Notes under the pieces: generated by a model | Databases searched by the model: none | Told to the model about the DNA's origin: nothing | The model's input: only the letters and a program-made list of their open reading frames with translations | Program-made: the position numbers and the translations under genes | NCBI GenBank assembly: GCA_016713245.1 | Contig: JADJPM010000005.1 | Coordinates: 124,001-188,000 of the forward strand | From: Verrucomicrobiaceae bacterium | GTDB taxonomy: Bacteria > Verrucomicrobiota > Verrucomicrobiia > Verrucomicrobiales > Verrucomicrobiaceae | DNA length: 64,000 nucleotides | Reading direction: 5' to 3' | Shown here: piece by piece, positions 8,395 through 17,070 of the stretch | Position numbering within the stretch: position 1 is the stretch's first letter | Layout: each line of letters begins with the position of its first letter

Positions 8395-9996
8395 ATGTCC
8401 TTGATGCCTTCCCCCCTTCCACTCTCTCCTGCCAGAAACCGCTCCCGCGGCGGGCGGAGCGCGGCCTTCTCCGTCATGGAGCTGCTTGTGATGGTAGCCA
8501 TCATCGGTGTGCTGGCGACCGTGAGCATCAGTTACTGGACGCCTAGCTCCAAAGTAGTGCCTGCGGTCAAATTGGAATCAGATGTGGCCACGCTGAATCA
8601 AATGGTGGCCCTCTTCATTGCAGATGGCGGTGATCTGGCTGGCCTCACCAGCCCGCAGGCCGTTCTCGACAAAATGAAACGCGTGCGCCCCCAGGCGGAA
8701 TGGAAGCAGCACGCGGGCATGGCTTCCGGCAGGCTTGTCGATGCTCGACTCCGGGCACGTGTGACGAATGCGGCAGCATCCGGCGAAATCTCACGGGCCG
8801 TGTGGAACCGCACCAAGCAGCGTTTCGAGATGAGCGAGAGCCGCACGGGTCAGGGGGTGTCCGAGTTTTATCTCGATGAATCGCTGGCCACGTATGATTT
8901 CGGCACGGATACGACCCGTCAGGCATCGAAGAAGACCTACAACAACTCCAACGGCTGGGTGTGGGGTTCCGCCACGCGTGATCCCACGGCCAGCTACCTC
9001 AATGCCACAACCATCACCGAAGGCGGCGCACCGCAGGCCTTTAATCCGTCCGAAACAGCTCCGACGACCGGCCCCGGCGGCGGAGGCGGTGGTGGCGGAG
9101 GAGGTGGTGGTGGTGGCGGCGGGGGCGGAGGAGGAGGCACCACACCTCCGACCACGCTGCCAGCTCCGAGCATCTCACCCGCTGGCGGCACCTACGCATT
9201 CGACGCTTTTCCCTCTAACGTGACGATCACTAGGAACGGAGCGCCTGCGGGCGATTCAACGCTGATGATCAGCATCAATGGAGGAACCTGGACGTCATTC
9301 GCCGGAGGCTCCTACGGCCCAGTCACCCCTTCGATGACGATTCAAGCCCGGAACGAGACCACCAATCCCACCGCCTACAACACCAGTCCCACCAATTCTC
9401 AGACCTACCACCGACTGGCCGCAGGCTTCAGCGGAGCGGGCATCGGAAGTTGGGGAAATGCCACCGGTGGCTCGAACCTCGTCACCAGCGTCCAGAACGG
9501 CAATCCCACCTCCACCTTCAAACACGGCAACACCAAGCTCGATCTGGGCAATGGCCAGTTCCTCGATGCCGGCGTCGAAAACGTCCTCACCTTCACCCGT
9601 GAGAGCTTTACCACCATCACGCCCAACACCTGGTTCAAGTTTGGAGAGCTCCAGATGCTCAACGGCACCACCTTCTACGACAGTGAAGCCAATGGTGTGA
9701 CGCTCACCACGAACCTGAGCCTCTCGCAGCCCTCCGTCGCTCTCACCACGCATATCAATCTCGGCCTCGTCTCCACGGAAAACACCAGCGACCGACTCGC
9801 CAGTGCCGACATCGTGGAACTCAAGAACCCCGTCACCGATGCCAAAGTCACCATCGACGGCGTCGAATACACTCTGGAGCTCTCCTGGGCCACGCTCGAT
9901 CCCGGCGCTGGCGTCGTGCAGGGCAATCAATTCCTCGTCTTCGAAGGCTCCTCAGCCCGCGCTGAGATCCGTGCCCGCTTCAAAAGCAATCGCTAA
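8395..9996 (+). CDS. Pilin-like protein with poly-Gly linker and choice-of-anchor K-like domain
   Basis: A 533-residue protein with a class III/type IV pilin signal: a basic leader ending RSAA, then FSVMELLVMVAIIGVLATV with Glu at +5 (E29) and a hydrophobic helix (25-45). A pilin-like globular part follows to about residue 215, then a run of about 21 glycines (9070-9138), a region like a chitobiase/Fn3-type bead (SPAGGTYAF, about 250-330) and a C-terminal domain (about 340-530) with features of the choice-of-anchor K family (FKFGELQMLNGT, STENTSDRLASADIVEL, GVEYTLEL). Normal pseudopilins end after the first part, so the tail probably displays a binding domain at the pilus surface or tip. ATG 8395 is chosen over the TTG at 8362. 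Confidence 0.75.
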   Translation: MSLMPSPLPLSPARNRSRGGRSAAFSVMELLVMVAIIGVLATVSISYWTPSSKVVPAVKLESDVATLNQMVALFIADGGDLAGLTSPQAVLDKMKRVRPQAEWKQHAGMASGRLVDARLRARVTNAAASGEISRAVWNRTKQRFEMSESRTGQGVSEFYLDESLATYDFGTDTTRQASKKTYNNSNGWVWGSATRDPTASYLNATTITEGGAPQAFNPSETAPTTGPGGGGGGGGGGGGGGGGGGGGGTTPPTTLPAPSISPAGGTYAFDAFPSNVTITRNGAPAGDSTLMISINGGTWTSFAGGSYGPVTPSMTIQARNETTNPTAYNTSPTNSQTYHRLAAGFSGAGIGSWGNATGGSNLVTSVQNGNPTSTFKHGNTKLDLGNGQFLDAGVENVLTFTRESFTTITPNTWFKFGELQMLNGTTFYDSEANGVTLTTNLSLSQPSVALTTHINLGLVSTENTSDRLASADIVELKNPVTDAKVTIDGVEYTLELSWATLDPGAGVVQGNQFLVFEGSSARAEIRARFKSNR

Positions 9997-10014
9997 CCCT
10001 CCCCCACGCCCTCC

Positions 10015-11079
10015 ATGGAAGATATTCACGAACGCAGTCAGCTAGGATACCGGATGCTCCATCTCTCGAAGGACTCCGGCGTGAGTGATTTCTACATCAC
10101 GCCCTGGGAGCCGCTCACATACAAGCGCAACGGCAAGATCTTCTTCGATTCCTTCATCTATCAGCCAGAGCGTCCACTGGAGTTCACCGCTGGCTGCATC
10201 GATTACGCTCTCGCCCTCGGCACCCGCCGTTATCGTGTGAACCGCATGGTCACTCGGGGCCGCCCACGCTGGGTCATGCGTCTGCTCCCAGAGCAGATCC
10301 CAGACATCAGCAAGCTCAACGTTCCCCCGCCCGCCATCAAAGCCTTCCTGGAGGCCAAGAACGGCCTCTTCCTCGTCTGCGGCGGCACGGGCTCGGGTAA
10401 ATCCACCACCATTGCTTCCCTCATCTTGGAGCGTGCCAAGCGCCGCCAAGAGCACGTGCTCACCTTTGAGGATCCCATCGAGTACATCTACCCCGCAGGC
10501 ATCCCATCCCTCGTCTCTCAGCGTGAGATCGGCTCCGACGAGCTCGACTTCAACAAATCCCTCCGCGCCGCTCTTCGTCAGGCACCGGACGTCATCCTCG
10601 TGGGTGAGATTCGAGATGGCGAGACAGCGGAGATCGCCCTCCAGGCGGCGGAAACCGGCCACGTCGTCGTGGCCACGCTGCACACCTCCTCCGCCGCACA
10701 GACGGTGCAGCGCTACCTGAAGCTCATGCCCTCCGACCGCATGGAAAACGCCATGCTATCATTTGCCGATTCCATCCGCGGCATTCTCTGCCAGCGCCTG
10801 CTCTTCGATGAGCAGCGTGGCAAACGCTTCCCCATTCACGAGCTGCTGCTGCCTTACGACTCCGTCTGCGGCATGATTCGCCGTGGTGAGTTCAAGAACC
10901 TCGAGCAGGAGCTCGAAGCAGGATTCACCCGCGGCATGCAGAGCTTTGACCGCTGCCTCCAGATGCGCTTGGCCGATGGCTGGAAGCCATCCAATACCCG
11001 CAAGACCGGCTACACCGAACATGAGGTGTACGACTTCCTTTCCAAAGAACAACTGACCTCAATATATGCTGCTGGATGA
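10015..11079 (+). CDS. PilT-like type IV pilus retraction ATPase
   Basis: A secretion-superfamily hexameric ATPase of 354 residues, the size of PilT rather than the larger PilB/GspE. Walker A GGTGSGKST (123-131), the Asp box FEDPIEY (151-157), Walker B VILVGEIRD (193-201) and the His box TLHTSSA (221-227) are all present. CGMIRRGEFKNLEQELEAG near residue 290 corresponds to the PilT AIRNLIREGK region. It is cytoplasmic and acts at the inner-membrane platform. It overlaps the next gene by 14 bases. No PilB-like assembly ATPase is seen in the window, so assembly power must come from elsewhere or from this protein. Confidence 0.9.
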   Translation: MEDIHERSQLGYRMLHLSKDSGVSDFYITPWEPLTYKRNGKIFFDSFIYQPERPLEFTAGCIDYALALGTRRYRVNRMVTRGRPRWVMRLLPEQIPDISKLNVPPPAIKAFLEAKNGLFLVCGGTGSGKSTTIASLILERAKRRQEHVLTFEDPIEYIYPAGIPSLVSQREIGSDELDFNKSLRAALRQAPDVILVGEIRDGETAEIALQAAETGHVVVATLHTSSAAQTVQRYLKLMPSDRMENAMLSFADSIRGILCQRLLFDEQRGKRFPIHELLLPYDSVCGMIRRGEFKNLEQELEAGFTRGMQSFDRCLQMRLADGWKPSNTRKTGYTEHEVYDFLSKEQLTSIYAAG

Positions 11080-11935
11080 AATCAAATCTGTCCTGTCGTT
11101 CGCCGCGTTCAAACCAGACGCCGACGACGCCGCCGTGCCGTGGGCCTCGCGCTTCAACGGTCGAAAATCCGTGCTCCTCAATGTCTCGCGCAGTCAGACG
11201 AGTTGGCGTGGCATGAACAAAAAAGGCAAGTTCGAAGAAGGGGGCGTCATGGATGGCGAATTCGCCGACGTTGCTCCCCAGCGTGGCGAGGAGTGGCGCA
11301 GCATGACCGAGGGCGGCTGGTGTGCCATCTCCGTGAATCACCGCTTCATCATCAGCCTCGAAAACAACCTTATGCGTGGGGACAACTGCGTCTCCCTCCT
11401 GCGCACCAATCCCCGCGCCGTCCTCGGTCCCAAATATGATCGCGGCAAGCGTTACGCCGTCTGCCATCACCCGGAAACCACCGCCTCACTGCTCCTCGCC
11501 GTCGAAGAGAGCATGGTCAAAGTCACCGAGGATCTCCTCAAGACGGTGCAGATCAAGCCCGGCCGTGTGTGCTGCGGCCTCTTTGCCCTGCTCGAGCATG
11601 CCGTGCTCAGCATCTCCCGAGCTGCGGATACCGGCACACCGCCGAATTTCATTCTCATTGTCGCCTGTGAAGGCTCCATCGGCGTCCTCGTCCAGCAGGA
11701 TGGCCAGTGGAAGGATGTGCGCTGCCGCAGCGGCCTCGGCCCTGAAGCCGTCGAGACCTCCCTCCAGATCATTAGCCCCCTCATCGCCCGCGTCCCGCAG
11801 GGCAGCCCCGTCTATTTCGTCAGCGATGGCAATGACGGCAAATTCCGCTCCGAGATCATGGTGCATCTCGAAAAGGTCGGCGCAGTCGATCTCACTCAGG
11901 ACGATCTGCTCTGGACCATCCTCGGCGAACACTGA
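11066..11935 (+). CDS. PilM-like cytoplasmic component (by position)
   Basis: A 289-residue soluble protein without signal or membrane segment. It lies between the PilT-like ATPase and a bitopic PilN-like protein, exactly where PilM or GspL-cytoplasmic proteins are found. Segments such as NFILIVACEGSIGVLVQQDGQW and SPVYFVSDGND could be the beta-strand phosphate loops of an actin-like (FtsA/PilM) ATPase fold, but the motifs are weak. The start ATG overlaps the ATPase gene by 14 bases, giving translational coupling. The Akkermansia pilus locus has a comparable gene. The assignment rests mainly on context and fold-like pattern, not on clear sequence motifs. Confidence 0.55.
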   Translation: MLLDEIKSVLSFAAFKPDADDAAVPWASRFNGRKSVLLNVSRSQTSWRGMNKKGKFEEGGVMDGEFADVAPQRGEEWRSMTEGGWCAISVNHRFIISLENNLMRGDNCVSLLRTNPRAVLGPKYDRGKRYAVCHHPETTASLLLAVEESMVKVTEDLLKTVQIKPGRVCCGLFALLEHAVLSISRAADTGTPPNFILIVACEGSIGVLVQQDGQWKDVRCRSGLGPEAVETSLQIISPLIARVPQGSPVYFVSDGNDGKFRSEIMVHLEKVGAVDLTQDDLLWTILGEH

Positions 11936-11968
11936 TCCCCGCATTGAAACCTGTCACGTCCGCATCCC

Positions 11969-12523
11969 ATGACTGATTACCTCTGCCACGACTTTAAAAC
12001 ACCCCGCACGGACGCCGCACGGCGGCTTCCATCCACCTTCCGCTTCATCCCCGTCATCTTCTACCTCGCCATCGTCGGCACGGCCTACATCATGACGATG
12101 GACTACCTGAACTTCCAAAAGGCGAAAAAGCTCAAGCAGGAAGCCACAGAGCGCAAAACCCGCATCGAAGGCGAGCGTGATGCCCTTAACGCCGAGTTCG
12201 CCACCCTCGAAGCCGAGACAAAAAAGGCCGAAGGCCTAGCCGAGTGGATGGAAGGTGCCCGAAACATCCAACCCATCGTCGTCAAAATCGCCCGTGCCGT
12301 AGCCCAGGAAACCAAGTTTGGCGAAGTCACCTTGGAGCGTGGCGATGAAGTCGCGGCGAACCTTTCCCTCGGCATCAAGATCTCCGGCATCAATGCCTCC
12401 ACCGAGATCGTGAACATCGAAAACGCCCTCGGCCAGCTTCAATACCGCAGCTTCTCCCCTCAGCAGACGAAGACCGAAGAGCTCATCGAGTATCATTCCA
12501 CGCTCGTCCGCTCGACCCAGTAA
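11969..12523 (+). CDS. PilN-like bitopic inner-membrane protein
   Basis: A 184-residue protein with a short cytoplasmic N-terminus (1-25), one transmembrane helix (about 26-45, FIPVIFYLAIVGTAYIM), a charged coiled coil (about 50-92) and a compact alpha/beta domain, the topology of PilN/GspL C-terminal proteins that form the inner-membrane alignment complex. PilN proteins usually carry a cytoplasmic peptide that binds PilM; the DYLCHDFKTPRTD tail may do so. It follows the PilM-like gene by 33 bases and precedes the PilO-like gene by 21. Identification is by topology and order. Confidence 0.6.
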   Translation: MTDYLCHDFKTPRTDAARRLPSTFRFIPVIFYLAIVGTAYIMTMDYLNFQKAKKLKQEATERKTRIEGERDALNAEFATLEAETKKAEGLAEWMEGARNIQPIVVKIARAVAQETKFGEVTLERGDEVAANLSLGIKISGINASTEIVNIENALGQLQYRSFSPQQTKTEELIEYHSTLVRSTQ

Positions 12524-12544
12524 AACGCCCCATTTTCCCTCCCC

Positions 12545-13126
12545 ATGAATCCCAAGCAACTAGCCTGTTTCATCCTCATGGCACTCATCGGCGTGATCAT
12601 GTACAGCGCCCAGATCGTGCATCAGAAAGTCACCGCCATGCGCCAGGAGGCTGATGACGCTGAAAGCGCCGCCACCAACGCCGAGACGGAGCGCTCCACC
12701 GCCGAAATCAAAACCGCCGTGCTCAAAACCGAGACGGAGGAGATCCGCCGCTTTCTCCGCGCCTGGCTGCCAGCCGTCGAAAAAATCCAGACCCAGCAGG
12801 AAGTGGAACAAACCATCGAACTCAGCCTCCGTGAGGGCGGCATCGGCCTCGTTCGCCAGCGCCGCACGGAGCCAAAAGGCTCCACCACGAACAAACTCAT
12901 CCCCAAATCTGTCGTCACCACCCTCACCATCGAGGAAGAGTATGCCAAGGTGCTCAACTGGCTGGGTGACATCGAGCGCCGCCTTCCGCTCTCACGCATG
13001 AAGATCGTGCAGATCACCGGCGGCAGCACCGCCCGGCAGCTCAAACTCGATGTGTCCTTCGAAACCCCCATTTTCGATCTGACCTCCGCCAACGCCGCAG
13101 CCGACAAAGACAAGAAAAAGTCATGA
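12545..13126 (+). CDS. PilO-like bitopic inner-membrane protein
   Basis: A 193-residue protein with a short N-terminus, one transmembrane helix (about 5-23), a long coiled coil (about 25-70) and a ferredoxin-like domain in which VVTTLTIEEEYAKVLNWLGDIERRLPLSRMKIVQI matches the usual PilO pattern of a short-helix-plus-strand region for dimerisation; the quoted run is read at 12910-13014. PilO pairs with PilN and contacts PilP in the periplasm. The stop overlaps the next ATG by four bases. In Akkermansia the protein at the corresponding place (Amuc_1100) is known as an abundant host-interacting protein; equivalence here is inferred from position only. Confidence 0.6.
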   Translation: MNPKQLACFILMALIGVIMYSAQIVHQKVTAMRQEADDAESAATNAETERSTAEIKTAVLKTETEEIRRFLRAWLPAVEKIQTQQEVEQTIELSLREGGIGLVRQRRTEPKGSTTNKLIPKSVVTTLTIEEEYAKVLNWLGDIERRLPLSRMKIVQITGGSTARQLKLDVSFETPIFDLTSANAAADKDKKKS

Positions 13127-13875
13127 AGCATTCCCCATTCCATCTCACGAGGCTCGCCAGCATTCTTCTCCTCCTCACCACCATCCTCCTGCGCCCCTCT
13201 CAAGCTCAGGATGCTGCCATGCAGGAAGAAGAAGGCAAAGAAGGCCGAGTGCAGTACCAACTCGTCTTGCCAGATGAGAAGACACCCGAACGCGTCAAAC
13301 CGGAGGAAAACAACCCCTTCGAATCCGCCATCGAAGCCGCCAGCCGCAATGCCCCTGAGGATACCGAAGAAAATCGCGTGCGTGACGTGCTCGCTAGGCT
13401 CCCCGTCGTCGGTGCCAGCATCCGCCCGGATGGGAAAATGAAGGTCATGCTCGGAGACATCATGCTGCAACCAGGCCAAGTCGTGCCGCAAGTATTCGCT
13501 GATCAGCAGGTGAGGCTCACCGTGAAAAACATCACCATGCAGAACATCGAGCTGGCCTGGGAAGAAAAAGAGGCCACCGGCCTACCACCGAAGGTGATGC
13601 TCATCGCCATCAACATGAGCCCCGAGATCAAATACAAGCTACTCGGCGGCCAGGGTCAGACGGGCCGCATCACACGCCCCGATTCCATACAGAAAAACAG
13701 CACCGCTCCGCAGCCGCTCGCCAGCCAGCCTGTGCCAGATCGCCAAGCGCCGCCCTCATCCGCCCCAGCAGAGACCATTCCTGCCGCCACACCACCTAGC
13801 CCGGCGAGCATCGAATCCTCCATTCGCATGCTCTTTGGAAATCCCGTCGGCGGAAATACTGCGCCCGCCAAATGA
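13123..13875 (+). CDS. PilP-like exported protein
   Basis: A 250-residue exported protein: signal peptide 1-28 (LASILLLLTTILLRPSQAQ), an acidic linker, an NPFESAIEAA motif near residue 64 recalling the NPF of PilP/GspC homology regions, a beta-rich domain (about 90-175) suitable for linking the inner-membrane complex to the secretin, and a Pro/Ala-rich tail. The ATG overlaps the PilO-like stop and the TGA overlaps the next ATG, so it is tightly coupled within the operon. PilP is normally a lipoprotein, but no lipobox cysteine is present. Functional assignment is by order and general architecture. Confidence 0.5.
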   Translation: MKHSPFHLTRLASILLLLTTILLRPSQAQDAAMQEEEGKEGRVQYQLVLPDEKTPERVKPEENNPFESAIEAASRNAPEDTEENRVRDVLARLPVVGASIRPDGKMKVMLGDIMLQPGQVVPQVFADQQVRLTVKNITMQNIELAWEEKEATGLPPKVMLIAINMSPEIKYKLLGGQGQTGRITRPDSIQKNSTAPQPLASQPVPDRQAPPSSAPAETIPAATPPSPASIESSIRMLFGNPVGGNTAPAK

Positions 13876-14846
13876 CACGCCAGCTCCCAGCGCCACGAGG
13901 ATTCACCTCCGTCGAGCTCCTGCTCGTCGTGGCGCTTTCCGCCATCATCATGGGCGGCGTCGTCGTGGGCTATGGCACCATCGTCAAGAATCAGCCGCGC
14001 CTCTCCGCTGTCGTCAGCGTGCCGCTGGGCAGCGCTCGAATGAGCGCCTTCTATGGCAGCTCGCTGAGCACCATGGAGACAGCCTCTGCGCCGAATTTCA
14101 CCGGCCTCTCCAAGGCGGAAGAGCTGCGCGAGTCCTTCATCAACGAGACCACCAGCGCCACCGCCATCTTCTGCCTCGGTCGCGATGTCGCGAACACCTA
14201 CAAACCCTCCACCATCGCCTACGATCCCACGACTCATGGTGAGCTCGATACGCCGCAGAAATTCCGCTCCCACCTCGTCACCCTCGGAGCCGTCCCTGCC
14301 ACTCAGTATCGTGATTTTCGCAATCCAGATGGCTCCTCCGCGCCACCAGCCAACGCCAGTATCTTCATCCTCGGCTACAGCAAATACACCGGCTACCTCA
14401 AAGTCACCGCCATCTACGATATCGACGTGGTTAAATTCGATACCGCCCAGCCATGGGGCATTCATGCCTCCGTGAAGCGATTCGCCGATCCCACCGGTGT
14501 CGCCCTTCCCACGGCGCTTGTATATTCCGGCGGCTACGAGGTCTTTTATCCGCCCTCCGTGCCCAACCCCACCGCCGCCAGCCAATGGCTCACCGATGGC
14601 TTCACCCCGCTCTTCGTCAGTTTCGAACGCTCCGCCCGCTTGGCCATTCGTGAAGGCCTTTACATCGATCGCTTCAAGCGGGCCACCGAACGCCCCTTCT
14701 ACTTCATTTGGTGGCCGGATCCCTGCGCCCGTCATCTCGGCCCCGCCACAAACACCTTCAGCCCATCCGATCCTCGCCAGGCCTACAACCAGATGGGTGG
14801 CCGCACCGCCTTCATGTTCACCGTCCCCATGTTTCCAGCCCTTTAA
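13872..14846 (+). CDS. Type IV pilin-like / pseudopilin protein
   Basis: A 324-residue protein with a prepilin signal: cleavage expected after Gly10 (TRQLPAPRG), then FTSVELLLVVALSAIIMGGV with Glu at +5. The C-terminal 290 residues form a large unrecognised globular domain containing several Tyr/Pro-rich segments, and the protein ends RTAFMFTVPMFPAL. It is much longer than a GspH/GspJ minor pseudopilin (about 170-200). It overlaps the PilP-like gene by four bases. Verrucomicrobial genomes carry many enlarged pseudopilins, so minor pilin is a safer label than major pilin. Confidence 0.75.
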   Translation: MTRQLPAPRGFTSVELLLVVALSAIIMGGVVVGYGTIVKNQPRLSAVVSVPLGSARMSAFYGSSLSTMETASAPNFTGLSKAEELRESFINETTSATAIFCLGRDVANTYKPSTIAYDPTTHGELDTPQKFRSHLVTLGAVPATQYRDFRNPDGSSAPPANASIFILGYSKYTGYLKVTAIYDIDVVKFDTAQPWGIHASVKRFADPTGVALPTALVYSGGYEVFYPPSVPNPTAASQWLTDGFTPLFVSFERSARLAIREGLYIDRFKRATERPFYFIWWPDPCARHLGPATNTFSPSDPRQAYNQMGGRTAFMFTVPMFPAL

Positions 14847-14934
14847 TAAAAGATAAAAAATCAAAGCTCAGAACCCAGCTCCCAGCCTCGCCCCCTTCAT
14901 CTTTTATTTTTGATCTTTTAGATTTCATCTTTTC
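14847..14934. repeat. AT-rich inverted repeat inside the pilus operon
   Basis: The gap between two operon genes holds arms TAAAAGATAAAAAATCAAA (14847-14865) and TTTTATTTTTGATCTTTTA (14902-14920), which are inverse complements at about 17 of 19 positions. The low GC contrasts sharply with the flanking genes. It could act as a transcription attenuator or mRNA processing site that sets expression of the downstream pseudopilin genes, or be a dispersed palindrome. Confidence 0.6.
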
Positions 14935-16557
14935 ATGCGCCACCCTTCTCCATCACGCTTTCAAGCACCTCGCGGCGCCATCATGGCCGCCGCGCTCATG
15001 CTCATGATCGTGGCTGGCCTACTCGTCTCCTCCTGGGTGAACATGATGAACGTCCGCTCCGTTCAGGTCAGCTACCTGGAGGACATCGCCCGCCGCCGCA
15101 TCGGCCTCGAAAGCTCTCGCCAGCTCGGCCGTGAAATGTCCTTCGATAAGCACTTCCTGCGAAACAACACCGTCGCCGGCAATCAAAGCATCGTCCTCGG
15201 TTCCAACATCGGCAGCGTCAATAGCTACGACGGCTGGTCCAATCTCAACATCTACTCCAGCACCGCCTTTCCCGGTGATGGCCTCACCACCGTCTATCCC
15301 TACAACTATAGCGGCTTCCGCCCGTCTCTCAGCTACCTCACCACCGAGCGCCTCTCACGCCCCGCCTCCGGCACCGCGGGTAACATCGATAACTTCACCT
15401 CCTGGCACTTCCTCAAGACTCTTCCGCCCGTGCTAGGCGGAGACATCTTCAACGTCTATCGCAAGCCCGACGACGTCACCACCGAGCTCGACATCTACCG
15501 CGATGTCGCCAGTTCCGGCTCCGGCACTGGCCACCACGCCTACTGGACCATTCAAGGCCGCACCGTCATCCGTCATCCCCCTTCCCTCTTCGTCGCCAGC
15601 ACGCCCAGCCCGCTGAAAATCCCCTTCCGCACCAAATCACTCTACCTCCAGTCCCAGTCCGTCGTCGAGCCACCCGGCCTTCCTTACCCCATCTACGGCG
15701 TCAATCCCGATGGAGCAGACATGCTGCCCTCGAATCTTCCCGTCATCCCCAGCACCACCGGTCCCGTCGGCGGCACCGGAGACCGCCGTTACCTCGGTTA
15801 TCTCAACGTCATCAACAACGCTAACAACACCGATAACTCCCTCTGGCACTTCCAGGACCGCGAAAAGACCGCCGGCCGAACCGACACCATCACCATCGAC
15901 GTCGGTGGCGTCTTCAATTCCTCCACGGAAGCCTACTGGATCGCCGAGCAGGCCGTCCCCACCTACAATCCCCCCGGCTGGCCATCCGGTTACGGATCAA
16001 AGCTCCGCGTCCTCTTCATCAAGCTGGATTCCGCCTACCTCAAAAACATGCGCATCTACGGCGTCGTCGATCAGATCATCTTCGTCGGCCAGGCCAATAC
16101 CACCGCCTTCGAGGCCGCCGCCGCCATGAAGCCCGTCATCATCACCATCATGCCCAATGGCACCAAAGGCCCTTGGATTCGTGACATTCGCTTCGAGCGA
16201 GAAAACGCCCGCCGCCACATCCTCGCCTTCAGAGACGACCTCGGCCGTCCCGTCGAATTCTCCTGGGTCAGCAATCCCATCGCCGGCAACGACTACCGCT
16301 GGCGTGGCGTCCTCGTGAATGAATATCAGACGATCATGTTCAACATGCCCGCCACCCTCACCCGGAACGTTCGCTGGATCGGCGGCGTCATGACGAACTG
16401 GACCATCAAACGCCGAGCCTCCGGCGGCAGCACCGCCAGCCGACTCGTCTTCTCCCCCGATACAGATACCTCCGTCCCTCAGACCACCGCCGCCGGCCCC
16501 GGCTTCGCCACCTTCCTCCCGCGTGATGCGTGGCAGGAAACCTACTTCACCCCATGA
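14935..16557 (+). CDS. PilX/GspK-like large membrane-anchored pilus component
   Basis: A 540-residue protein that starts with a short basic stretch and a single hydrophobic helix (about 14-35, APRGAIMAAALMLMIVAGLL) that lacks the canonical pilin Glu+5. This arrangement is typical of PilX/GspK-type minor components and of the verrucomicrobial Verru_Chthon-type cassette proteins that accompany pseudopilins. The remaining 500 residues are exported, rich in Ser, Thr, Tyr and Asn and beta-strand-like, with no enzymatic motif that I recognise. The stop overlaps the next ATG by four bases. The family call is tentative; membership in this secretion/pilus operon is well supported by spacing. Confidence 0.6.
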   Translation: MRHPSPSRFQAPRGAIMAAALMLMIVAGLLVSSWVNMMNVRSVQVSYLEDIARRRIGLESSRQLGREMSFDKHFLRNNTVAGNQSIVLGSNIGSVNSYDGWSNLNIYSSTAFPGDGLTTVYPYNYSGFRPSLSYLTTERLSRPASGTAGNIDNFTSWHFLKTLPPVLGGDIFNVYRKPDDVTTELDIYRDVASSGSGTGHHAYWTIQGRTVIRHPPSLFVASTPSPLKIPFRTKSLYLQSQSVVEPPGLPYPIYGVNPDGADMLPSNLPVIPSTTGPVGGTGDRRYLGYLNVINNANNTDNSLWHFQDREKTAGRTDTITIDVGGVFNSSTEAYWIAEQAVPTYNPPGWPSGYGSKLRVLFIKLDSAYLKNMRIYGVVDQIIFVGQANTTAFEAAAAMKPVIITIMPNGTKGPWIRDIRFERENARRHILAFRDDLGRPVEFSWVSNPIAGNDYRWRGVLVNEYQTIMFNMPATLTRNVRWIGGVMTNWTIKRRASGGSTASRLVFSPDTDTSVPQTTAAGPGFATFLPRDAWQETYFTP

Positions 16558-17030
16558 CGAATCTCCGGCCATCCACCTGCCTCCGCCGCGCCGCCTACAC
16601 CCTTATCGAGGTGCTCGCCGCCGCTAGCATCATCGCCATCGGTGCCACCGCCGCCATCAGCCTCTCCGCCTCCTCCGTCCTCCAAGAAGAGCTTGCCTTT
16701 CGCGTCGCCGTCACCCGCAGCTATCAGGAAAACATGCTCCGTCTCTGGCAGCTCGGCCTCCCGCGTTCCCAGGTCTTCGGCCTCATGCCTGATCAGGATC
16801 AGAATGCCGTCCTTCAGACCCAGCTCTTCGGCGCCACCAGCACAGGCACCGGTCCCAGCTTCATCGAAGCAGGCACCACCACCGTATCAGGTGTCGTCAT
16901 GGAGACCGCCACGGCCACCGCCGTCGTCAACATTGCCCAAGCTCCACCCACCGAAGCCGCCGGAGCCACCCTCACCCTCACCGCCTACCGCCCGCGCCTT
17001 TACACCACCCTCCGCACGCCTGCGCCGTGA
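16554..17030 (+). CDS. Minor pseudopilin (GspI/PilV-like)
   Basis: A 158-residue protein with a clear prepilin signal: leader ending LRRAA, then YTLIEVLAAASIIAIGATAA with Glu at +5 (E19) and a hydrophobic helix. The size and the IEVL(A/V)A core match GspI/PilV-type minor pseudopilins that prime pilus assembly. ATG 16554 is chosen because it overlaps the previous stop (ATGA); an upstream in-frame ATG at 16530 would extend into the preceding gene. The tail (AYRPRLYTTLRTPAP) is short and disordered. Confidence 0.8.
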   Translation: MTNLRPSTCLRRAAYTLIEVLAAASIIAIGATAAISLSASSVLQEELAFRVAVTRSYQENMLRLWQLGLPRSQVFGLMPDQDQNAVLQTQLFGATSTGTGPSFIEAGTTTVSGVVMETATATAVVNIAQAPPTEAAGATLTLTAYRPRLYTTLRTPAP

Positions 17031-17070
17031 TCTGAAATCTCAAATTTAATATCTTCCATTTCAAATCCTC
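17031..17070 (+). promoter_or_regulatory. AT-rich gap before the PilC/GspF gene
   Basis: The 40 bases between the pseudopilin and the platform protein read as short repeats of AAATCTCAAATT and CATTTCAAATC type, far richer in A and T than the genes around them. No clear ribosome binding site is visible. It looks related in character to the palindromic gap at 14847-14934. Confidence 0.35.

Noticed and set aside
10042..10683. Antisense ORF over the PilT-like gene
   Set aside because: The sense frame has all ATPase motifs; the antisense frame is a shadow.
13656..14864. Large antisense ORF (402 codons) over the pseudopilin gene
   Set aside because: The sense frame has a prepilin signal and tight operon overlaps; the antisense product is Gly/Glu-rich without motif.
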